Assembly: GCA_937871635.1 (NCBI GenBank)
Contig: CALMNS010000636.1
Span: 1 to 5,443 of the forward strand
DNA length: 5,443 bases
DNA from: an uncultured Solirubrobacter sp.
GTDB taxonomy: Bacteria; Actinomycetota; Thermoleophilia; Solirubrobacterales; Solirubrobacteraceae
Direction of reading: 5' to 3'
In this document: positions 1-5,067 of the stretch, in pieces
Layout of the letters: the number at the start of each line of letters is the position of its first letter
How positions within the stretch are numbered: the stretch's first letter is position 1
Position numbers and translations under genes: made by a program
The notes under the pieces: model-generated
The model's input: only the letters and a program-made list of their open reading frames with translations
Database searches by the model: none
Told to the model about the DNA's origin: nothing

Positions 1-213
1 AACTACACCTGGCTAGCTCGACGTCGCGGCCGGGCGACGGCCTGGGCCGTCGCGGCGGCCTCGGTCGGCAGCCTCGGGCTCCGCACAGGCGTCCTGTCCC
101 TGCTCGCGCGCCTGCGACCGGACCGCTTCCGTGACGGTCGAGCGTCCGGCGCGCGACTGCTCCGGCGCCACCTGGCGGGCGCCGCGGCGCTGCGGGGAAG
201 TGGAGGCGCCTAG
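1..213 (+). CDS. C-terminal fragment of a probable family 2 glycosyltransferase (5' end outside window)
   Basis: The frame is open from the left edge to a TAG at 211-213, giving 70 residues, with mostly G/C third positions typical of real genes in this window. It begins NYTWLARRRG, followed by an Ala/Leu-rich, weakly hydrophobic stretch (about residues 14-37) and an Arg-rich tail. An aromatic/Arg 'RNxxxLxRR' segment followed by a hydrophobic helix and a basic end is a common C-terminus of actinobacterial GT2 (GT-A fold) enzymes, such as rhamnosyltransferase-like proteins. These add sugars to lipid-linked glycans at the inner membrane face. No catalytic DxD motif can be checked because the N-terminal part is missing. 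The gene converges on the ligase-like gene. The family call rests on tail character and context only. That it is coding is likelier than the exact family. Confidence 0.48.
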   Translation, partial: NYTWLARRRGRATAWAVAAASVGSLGLRTGVLSLLARLRPDRFRDGRASGARLLRRHLAGAAALRGSGGA

Positions 214-249
214 GCTGAACCCCGGACTCCGTCAGCCACGCCGAGGTCA

Positions 250-466
250 TCACGGCCACCGACTTTGGCGGCGCGGACCGCCGGCTTGCGAAGGTAAAGG
301 CGCCACTCGCCTCACTTTGCGGAAGAACGCGATGACGTCTTGGCGGCTGGCCAGGCGCCAGGGCCAGCCGGATGAGCATGATGGCGCCAGGACGACGCCC
401 GAGACAGAACTCGTCAGGACCGCCGCGGTGATCGCCGAGGTGTCGCGGAAGACACGGATCAGGCAC
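250..466 (-). pseudogene. Possible decayed N-terminus of a Wzx-type polysaccharide flippase
   Basis: Just past the ligase stop, on the same strand, two alternating frames show G/C-ended codons and membrane-protein character. The first frame reads VFRDTSAITAAV...VSGVVLA (about 450-385). The reading then continues one base back as IMLIRLALA, and returns to the first frame as RLASRQDVIAFFRKVRRVA, ending at TGA 250-252. Spliced together this resembles the first helix of MATE/Wzx flippases ('RDT... GVVLxPLLxRLALARLLSPEDFG'). No ATG or GTG start exists in the first frame. A GTG at 464-466 overlaps the ligase stop but is in the other frame. A flippase after an O-antigen ligase would be typical gene order. 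The alternatives are chance openness in GC-rich DNA, or sequencing errors hiding a short fragment. The evidence is weak. Confidence 0.22.
344..370. terminator. GC-rich hairpin between convergent genes, candidate bidirectional terminator
   Basis: CGGCTGGCC (344-352) pairs perfectly with GGCCAGCCG (362-370) around a 9-base loop. It lies about 130 bases after the glycosyltransferase stop and about 90 bases after the ligase stop, so it could end transcripts from both sides. There is no T tract on either strand, as is common for GC-rich actinobacterial terminators, so function is inferred from position and stem strength. It also overlaps the putative flippase remnant. Confidence 0.35.
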
Positions 467-1856
467 TCTGGGGGGTGGTGGCGTCAGGCCGCTGGGCGAC
501 GGCCGCAGCAGCGCCCGCGCAGCCGCCGACGAGCATCCACAGCCAGAACTTCGTCTGCGTGTTGATGGCTACCTGGAAGAGGCCGACGAAGTTGGCGAGC
601 GTGACCGCCGGGACGAGCGCCCAGAGCGTGCCGCGGGTGCTCCACAGCGAGCCTGCCACCGCCACGCCGACAAGGATGAGACCGATCATCCCGACCCATC
701 CCCAGTCGGCGGCGAGCGCGAGGTAGGCGTTGTCGATCGAGGTACCGGTCTCGATTCCCGCGCCGAGCGGCGACTGCTTCAACCCGAACCAGGCGATGCC
801 ATCTCCCCGCAGGGCGCGCTGCAGGAGGATCTCGCGGAAGTTGTTGGAGCCCTCGAGCGAGTCGTCGTTGAAGAGCCGCGCCACCGACGGCGCGAGGCCG
901 CTGACCACGAGGAGCAGCGCACCGACCACGACGACCGATCCCAGCGTCCAAAGCAGGCGCAGGCGCTTCACCCCGGTGGTCATCGCGAAGGCGATGAGGA
1001 CGACGCCCAGGACGAAGATCAGCCAGCCTGTCCGTGAGTACGACAGTGCCAGCATCGCCGCGCCGGCGACGATCACGAGCGCCCAGGCGCGGCGGGAGGC
1101 GACCCGCCGGGTCATGACGGCGGCGCCGAGGGCCAGCAGCATGGCGGTACCTGCGAACTGGGACAGCGAGATCGCCTGCCCGAAGGCCCCCTCCGCCCGT
1201 AGGATGCCGAACCGCTCCTGCTCCTCGCCCCACACCGCGCTCTCCACCGGGTTGAACTCGAGCCCTGCGAAGGGGCTCGTGGCCGTCGCGCCCTCGAACA
1301 GCACGAAGGGGAGGGAGACCAACGTGGCGACCCCGAAGGCGATCGGCAGCCAATCCGTCCGCAGTCGCGGGACGACCAGGCGGACGGCGAGGTAGGGACC
1401 GAGCGTCGTGAAGACGATCGCTAGGTAGTCCGCCTTCTCGCGGTTCTCGAACAGCACCGCCAGGCTGAGGAACGCGAGGTACACCGCCATGGCGGCATCG
1501 ACCGTGCCCAGTCGGATGCGCTCGCGCCCGAGGCTCACCAGCAGCAGCGAGCCCCCGGCGGCGAGCCAGGCGGCCAGCACCGTGGGATGCGAGGTCAGTG
1601 GGCCGAGGGCCGGCGCGGCGTAGACCGGGACCAGCACGATCAGCACGATGGCGGCGAACGCCAGCGCGGCAGGGCGCAGGACCGCGGCGACCACCCCGAG
1701 TCCGAGGCCGACGAGCGCCCCGGCGGCGATGGGCTGGGCGGCGACGAGCAGGCCGCAGAGGATCAGCCCGGCGACGCAGGAGCCGCCGGCCAGGATAGAC
1801 CGGACGGTGGGCACGGCGACGGCGGGCCGGCGGAAAGGGGCGACAGGGGAGGACAT
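459..1856 (-). CDS. O-antigen ligase / Wzy-type polymerase family integral membrane protein
   Basis: This 465-residue protein has about 13-14 predicted membrane helices, roughly at 21-40, 44-60, 64-80, 90-109, 119-137, 143-161, 168-187, 233-248, 257-272, 276-294, 299-320, 386-404, 409-427 and 434-454. The O-antigen ligase/Wzy_C signature is visible: a 'RFGILRAEGAFGQAISLSQF' segment (215-234), 'LSYSRTGWL' (271-279), and a long outer-face loop (about 321-385) holding 'NNFREILLQRAL' and 'SIDNAYLALAADWGWVG'. Family members polymerise lipid-linked glycan repeats or transfer them to an acceptor outside the membrane. The usual His of the 'HNxYL' loop motif is Asp375 here, a variant that favours polymerase or uncharacterised function over classical WaaL ligase. 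I chose the ATG at 1854-1856 because the N-terminus is then short and basic before helix 1. An in-frame GTG at 1929-1931 would add 25 residues. Neither start has a clear Shine-Dalgarno sequence. Family is confident, exact reaction is not. Confidence 0.85.
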   Translation of the reverse strand: MSSPVAPFRRPAVAVPTVRSILAGGSCVAGLILCGLLVAAQPIAAGALVGLGLGVVAAVLRPAALAFAAIVLIVLVPVYAAPALGPLTSHPTVLAAWLAAGGSLLLVSLGRERIRLGTVDAAMAVYLAFLSLAVLFENREKADYLAIVFTTLGPYLAVRLVVPRLRTDWLPIAFGVATLVSLPFVLFEGATATSPFAGLEFNPVESAVWGEEQERFGILRAEGAFGQAISLSQFAGTAMLLALGAAVMTRRVASRRAWALVIVAGAAMLALSYSRTGWLIFVLGVVLIAFAMTTGVKRLRLLWTLGSVVVVGALLLVVSGLAPSVARLFNDDSLEGSNNFREILLQRALRGDGIAWFGLKQSPLGAGIETGTSIDNAYLALAADWGWVGMIGLILVGVAVAGSLWSTRGTLWALVPAVTLANFVGLFQVAINTQTKFWLWMLVGGCAGAAAAVAQRPDATTPQSA

Positions 1857-1863
1857 AGGGGGT

Positions 1864-2061
1864 TCAGAAGGGACAACGAGCGCGGACCGCCCACTCTGGC
1901 ACGAAGTCCGCAAGTTCCAAGCGATCGACACCGGAGACGCACCGGCCCGGACGGATGGACGACGGGCCGGCGAGGGCGCTCAGCGCGCGGTGGCCGGGAC
2001 CCCACTCGGTCGGGATCTCGCCGACGACGTCGGAGGCGCGGTCGTAATATTCAACCCTCAC
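1864..2061 (-). CDS. Possible small hypothetical protein, 65 residues
   Basis: A GTG at 2059-2061 opens 65 codons ending in TGA at 1864-1866, 7 bases before the ligase ATG, as in an operon. The product has mixed, protein-like composition (start VRVEYYDRASDVVGEIP, end VPEWAVRARCPF), with acidic, aromatic and two Cys residues. It lacks the Arg/Pro runs of antisense shadows here. By my hand count G+C is about 72, 57 and 80 percent at codon positions 1, 2 and 3, the order expected of genuine genes in GC-rich DNA. No opposing gene occupies this stretch to create the pattern. Against it: no Shine-Dalgarno sequence, a start only 11 bases from the divergent acyltransferase start, and overlap with that gene's likely promoter. 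I recognise no family. Confidence 0.3.
   Translation of the reverse strand: MRVEYYDRASDVVGEIPTEWGPGHRALSALAGPSSIRPGRCVSGVDRLELADFVPEWAVRARCPF
1942..1970. repeat. Inverted repeat in the divergent spacer
   Basis: CCGGCCCG (1942-1949) is the exact reverse complement of CGGGCCGG (1963-1970), with 13 bases between. It could be an operator, or a leader hairpin upstream of the ligase-like gene 86 bases away. No function can be read from the sequence, and GC-rich repeats of this size also arise by chance. Confidence 0.3.
2021..2050 (+). promoter_or_regulatory. Candidate promoter and overlapping operator-like palindrome for the acyltransferase-ATPase gene
   Basis: TAATAT at 2045-2050 is a close match to a sigma-70 type -10 box and is one of the few AT-rich patches in the window. 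An 18-base spacer separates it from CCGACG (2021-2026), which keeps only the GAC core of a -35 box. Transcription would start near 2057, giving a leader of about 15 bases before the ATG at 2073. The perfect palindrome CCGAC-GAC-GTCGG (2021-2033) covers the -35 position, where a bound repressor would block polymerase. All of this is inferred from motif and spacing. Confidence 0.35.
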
Positions 2062-2072
2062 GTACGGGTAGG

Positions 2073-3767
2073 ATGAGCCGGATCGTGAGCTCGCTCCCTG
2101 CCGGTCGTACAGGACCCGCCTCGCCGGCGACTCCCCCGACCGACGAGCGGTTCGAACGGACACCGGACCCGGCGGTCGCACCGCCTCCCGGCCACGCCCG
2201 GTTCCCGCTCTTCGATTCGCTCCGGGCGATCGCCGCCCTCAGCGTCCTCGTCTTCCACGCGGCGCAGGTGGCCGACACCGAGAGCGGGCGCGAGACCGAC
2301 ACCTGGTGGGAGGCCCTGGCGGCTCGCCTCCCGCTCGGCGTGACGATCTTCTTCCTGATCTCTGGCTTCTTGCTCTACCGGCCCTTCGTCGCCGCGCGCT
2401 TCCGCAGCGCCCCGGCCCCTGCCTTCCGCGACTTCGCGCGCCGGCGGGTCCTCCGCATCGTCCCCGCCTTCTGGGTCGCGCTCTTGCTGCTCTACCCGCT
2501 CGGCCTCGTGTGGTTCCCGGGCGGGCTGTTCCCCGACGGGCTGCTCATCTTCGGCTTCCTTCAGACGTGGTCGAACGCGACGTTCGCGGGCGGTCTGGGG
2601 GTCTCCTGGTCGCTGAGCGTCGAGGCGAGCTTCTACCTCCTGCTGCCGCTGTACGCGGCCGTCGCGGCACGCGTGCTCGTTCACCGGGACCGGTCGTCGG
2701 CCGTCCGCGTCGAACTGGCCGCGCTCGCCGCGCTGTCGGCCGCCAGCCTGGTCTTCACGACCGTGGCCTACGACCGGGGGGCCTTCGCCCTTGCCGAGAC
2801 GGTGCTCGGCAACTTCCTGTGGTTCGCGCTCGGCATGGGGCTCGCCGTGGTCAGCGCAGCGGGCGTCCAGGTGCGCTCCGCAGCCTGGGCGCGACTCACC
2901 GAGTCGTCCGGGGCGGCTTGGAGCGCGGCGCTGGTGGTTCTCCTGCTCTCGGCGAGCGTCGCCGGACTGCCGGAGCTCGGCGAAGGTGTCCCGACCGACC
3001 ACACGACGCAAGGCTGGGTCCTGCAGAAGCTGCTCTTCGGCCTGATCGCCTTCCTTCTGCTGCTTCCTGCCGTCTTCGCCACCGAGCGAGGCGGACTGCC
3101 CCGCCGGATCCTCGCTTCGCCGTCGCTGATGTGGCTAGGCCTCATCTCCTACGGGCTCTACCTGTGGCACACCCCGGTGATCGGGTGGTACCGGGACAAC
3201 GGACCGGATCTCGCCGGCGAGCCCGCCGGTCTGGCCATGCTGCATCTGCTCGCCGTGGGTCTCGCCGCGACGCTGGCGTTCGCGACGGCGAGCTACTACC
3301 TCGTCGAGCGGCCGATCCTGCGCTTCAAGGACGGCTTGCCGGTTCCGTCCTGGCTCCGGCGATCGGGAGACTCCCGGCGCTTCGAGATCGGCGGCGGCCT
3401 CGCCGGCCCGCGCCGCGCCCGCGCATTGGTCACGGACGCCTACCACGGTCGCCTCCCCGCTGAGCGCATGGACGCGCTGCGCCTGCTGATCACCGAGCTC
3501 GTCACCAACAGCGTGGTGCACGGCGGCGTCGGCGAGGACGGGCAGATCACCCTGACGATCGCCATGAACGACGACCGCATCCGCGTAGATCTGGTCGACA
3601 GCGGGCGTCAGGGCAGGCCCGAGCTCCATCCCCCGGATCTCCGCCGCGGGCGGGGCTTTGGCCTCTTCCTGGTCAACCGGCTCGCGACCTCCTGGGGAAC
3701 GGCACACGACCCCCGTCTGCGGGTGTGGTTCGAGATCGCTTGGCCGAGGCCGGTCGGCAACCCTTAG
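2073..3767 (+). CDS. Acyltransferase family 3 membrane protein fused to a C-terminal RsbW/SpoIIAB-like GHKL ATPase domain
   Basis: This 564-residue protein has two domains in one uninterrupted frame. Residues 1-44 are a Pro-rich, presumably cytoplasmic tail. Residues about 45-412 form an acyltransferase-3 (OafA/YrhL-like) domain with about 10 helices: the catalytic R-x10-H pair (Arg51, His62), 'IFFLISGFLLYRP' (92-104), 'RRRVLRIVPAFW' (123-134), 'SWSLSVEASFYLLLPL' (178-193) and 'SYGLYLWHTPV' (359-369). Such enzymes O-acylate surface glycans or lipids. A basic linker (413-436) leads to a HATPase_c_2 domain (437-557) with an N box 'ELVTNSVVHGG' (Glu475, Asn479), a G1 box 'DSG' (509-511) and a G2 box 'GRGFGLFLV' (526-534), all intact. 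RsbW-like domains bind ATP and act as anti-sigma factors or serine kinases on STAS proteins. The ATG at 2073 has only an abutting GTAGG; a GTG at 2085 is an alternative start. The two domains together are unusual. Both domain calls are firm, the joint function is unknown. Confidence 0.92.
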   Translation: MSRIVSSLPAGRTGPASPATPPTDERFERTPDPAVAPPPGHARFPLFDSLRAIAALSVLVFHAAQVADTESGRETDTWWEALAARLPLGVTIFFLISGFLLYRPFVAARFRSAPAPAFRDFARRRVLRIVPAFWVALLLLYPLGLVWFPGGLFPDGLLIFGFLQTWSNATFAGGLGVSWSLSVEASFYLLLPLYAAVAARVLVHRDRSSAVRVELAALAALSAASLVFTTVAYDRGAFALAETVLGNFLWFALGMGLAVVSAAGVQVRSAAWARLTESSGAAWSAALVVLLLSASVAGLPELGEGVPTDHTTQGWVLQKLLFGLIAFLLLLPAVFATERGGLPRRILASPSLMWLGLISYGLYLWHTPVIGWYRDNGPDLAGEPAGLAMLHLLAVGLAATLAFATASYYLVERPILRFKDGLPVPSWLRRSGDSRRFEIGGGLAGPRRARALVTDAYHGRLPAERMDALRLLITELVTNSVVHGGVGEDGQITLTIAMNDDRIRVDLVDSGRQGRPELHPPDLRRGRGFGLFLVNRLATSWGTAHDPRLRVWFEIAWPRPVGNP

Positions 3768-3770
3768 TGC

Positions 3771-3787
3771 TGGGCGAGTGCCGCCCG
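3771..3787. terminator. Short hairpin in the 37-base gap between convergent genes
   Basis: GGGCG (3772-3776) pairs with CGCCC (3782-3786) around a 5-base loop, and a T-G wobble extends the stem by one. It is the only clear stem between the acyltransferase-ATPase stop (3767) and the glycosyltransferase stop (3805), so it may serve both strands. The stem is short and has no T tract. Confidence 0.28.
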
Positions 3788-3804
3788 ACTGAACGCGGAC
3801 TGCG

Positions 3805-4947
3805 CTAGGCGGAGACGGCCGGCGCCGGAGGACTGACCGTCCGGATCGCCCTCGGCGCACCCGGCTCCACCTCCGCCTGCGCCTCGCGCGCGTTCCCGCC
3901 GAGGTGGAGCTGGGAGCCGGTCAGCGTCTCCAGCCCATCGACGATCTGCCGGGCGCAGACGACGGCGTTCCACTCGCGCTCGGCGAAGTCCCGGGCCTTC
4001 TGACCCATCGCGCGGCGGAGCTCGGGGTCGTTATGCAGGCGGGTGAGCACCGACCGCCATCCCTCCACGTCGCCGACCTCCATGAGGTGCCCGCACCCCA
4101 GGCGATCGAGATCGAGGTCAAGGTGCGGCGTACGCGTCATCACGACCGGCTTGCCGAGGGCCATGGCGTCGTTGAGCTCCGACAGGCCGTACATCCGGTC
4201 GGTCGACCGGAGCGGGATGGCAACGACGGAGGCGTTCGCCATCTCCTCCATCACCTTCGCGTAGGGCGGCATCTCCGGGAAGTGACGGACGCGGAGGGCG
4301 CGGGCGTTCGCCGGGGCGGCCCAGCCCCTCGGCGCGTAGATGAGCGCGGGAACGTCCGCGAGCACAGCCGCAGACGCCAGGGTGTCGAGGTCCCGGGCGC
4401 TCTTGCCGCAGCTCAGGACGTAATCGTGACCGAGCGGTTGAGCGTACGGACCGAAGTCGACCTGCGGACCCCAGCAGATCAGGATGGTGCGTTCGGGGTC
4501 GCGCCCGAGCCCGATGAGCGCGTTCCGGGACTCCGAGCTGAGGGTGAAGACCAGGTCGTACCCCCTGGCCGCCCGCCGCCCGATCCACGAGCGACTCGGC
4601 GGGTGATGGAAGACCGCCGCGACCGGCGTGCGGAGCACTCCGAGCGAGCGCAACAGCGCCGACCCGCTGAGCACCTCGTCGGCGGCGCCGAACAGGACGT
4701 CAGCCTCGCGAGCCCGTCGGAGGGAGCTGATCTGGGAGGCAAGGTCCCCGATGAGGTGACCCACCCGCCGCGTGAGGGCATCCAACAGGGGGCGCAGACG
4801 GCCATCGCCCGGCTGGGCGTACGAGACCTCGTGGCCGGCCTCTTCGAGCGCGACGGCTCCGAACAAGTACTGCGAGGGGTAGGTCCCCTCCTCGTACAGT
4901 CGACGGGCCTGCCGCACGGGGAGGAAGTTCGAGAGGACGACGCGCAT
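3805..4947 (-). CDS. Family 4 (GT-B fold) glycosyltransferase
   Basis: The product has 380 residues, a normal length for GT4 enzymes, which transfer a sugar from a nucleotide donor to a growing lipid-linked glycan at the cytoplasmic membrane face. The N-terminal acceptor half starts MRVVLSNFLP with 'AVALEEAGHEVSYAQPGDG' (31-49), a typical Rossmann opening, and has 'AAVFHHPPSRSW' (110-121). The donor half has the interdomain strand 'DYVLSCGKSARDLDTL' (175-190), 'MANASVVAIPLRS' (236-248), the donor loop 'GLSELNDAMALGKPVV' (254-269), and the family's usual ending 'LHNDPELRRAMGQKARDFAEREWN' region (304-327). The EX7E motif is degenerate: Asp260 sits where the second Glu is expected and no Glu stands eight residues before it. 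A Pro/Ala-rich tail (about 345-380) is probably disordered. The ATG at 4945-4947 is the only good start, because an in-frame ATG at 4965 is cut off by a stop. No Shine-Dalgarno is visible. Donor and acceptor cannot be named. Confidence 0.88.
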   Translation of the reverse strand: MRVVLSNFLPVRQARRLYEEGTYPSQYLFGAVALEEAGHEVSYAQPGDGRLRPLLDALTRRVGHLIGDLASQISSLRRAREADVLFGAADEVLSGSALLRSLGVLRTPVAAVFHHPPSRSWIGRRAARGYDLVFTLSSESRNALIGLGRDPERTILICWGPQVDFGPYAQPLGHDYVLSCGKSARDLDTLASAAVLADVPALIYAPRGWAAPANARALRVRHFPEMPPYAKVMEEMANASVVAIPLRSTDRMYGLSELNDAMALGKPVVMTRTPHLDLDLDRLGCGHLMEVGDVEGWRSVLTRLHNDPELRRAMGQKARDFAEREWNAVVCARQIVDGLETLTGSQLHLGGNAREAQAEVEPGAPRAIRTVSPPAPAVSA

Positions 4948-4961
4948 GTTGATAGATCAAC
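4948..4961. promoter_or_regulatory. Perfect palindrome abutting the glycosyltransferase start codon, operator-like
   Basis: GTTGATAGATCAAC has 6-base arms around a 2-base centre and ends one base before the ATG of the family 4 glycosyltransferase. It is relatively AT-rich in a GC-rich region and takes the place of a Shine-Dalgarno sequence. Its centre is too small for an RNA hairpin with the full stem, so a dimeric DNA-binding protein is a better guess than a riboregulator. Chance cannot be excluded. Confidence 0.3.
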
Positions 4962-5027
4962 GCATGAGCCCGCGATAACCGTCGGTGCTCCGGAATCTAT
5001 CCCTTCCGTGCCGCTCTGGCGAGCGAG

Positions 5028-5054
5028 CCCGCGCCGGCTCATGGCCGGCGCGGG
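5028..5054 (-). terminator. Strong GC hairpin after the ferritin-like gene, candidate terminator
   Basis: CCCGCGCCGGC (5028-5038) pairs perfectly with GCCGGCGCGGG (5044-5054) around a 5-base loop. It is the longest perfect stem I found in the window. On - it begins 13 bases after the stop of the ferritin-like gene, the usual place for an intrinsic terminator. No T tract follows. It would insulate the downstream glycosyltransferase gene, whose own promoter should then lie between about 4962 and 5027. Confidence 0.55.
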
Positions 5055-5067
5055 GTCCCGCCATGAT

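Noticed and set aside
131..565. Open frame of 144 codons on +
   Set aside because: Arg/Pro/Ala-rich, crosses the end of the glycosyltransferase fragment in another frame and runs antisense into the ligase gene; typical shadow in GC-rich DNA.
1905..1925. GGAAC on - upstream of the ligase as an ECF sigma -35 box
   Set aside because: No matching -10 (CGTC or GTT type) lies 16-17 bases downstream on that strand.
1857..1931. 25-residue N-terminal extension of the ligase from GTG 1929-1931
   Set aside because: No ribosome binding site; the ATG at 1856 gives a usual short basic N-terminus before helix 1. Not fully excluded.
1587..2072. Upstream in-frame extension of the acyltransferase-ATPase gene
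   Set aside because: The added residues are Arg/Gly/Asp repeats antisense to the ligase gene and have no membrane or domain character; the ATG at 2073 is far more sensible.
2058..3011. 317-codon open frame on - across the acyltransferase
   Set aside because: Arg/Glu/Gly-rich low-complexity translation, antisense to a well-supported gene.
2306..3463. 385-codon open frame on +
   Set aside because: Arg/Pro-rich out-of-frame reading of the acyltransferase with no motif.
3135..3860. 241-codon open frame on -
   Set aside because: Antisense to the RsbW-like domain, no recognisable domain, and overlaps the end of the glycosyltransferase gene.
4991..5010. TAGATT on - as the -10 box of the glycosyltransferase promoter
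   Set aside because: No acceptable -35 element about 17 bases upstream, and the leader would be long; too weak to list.
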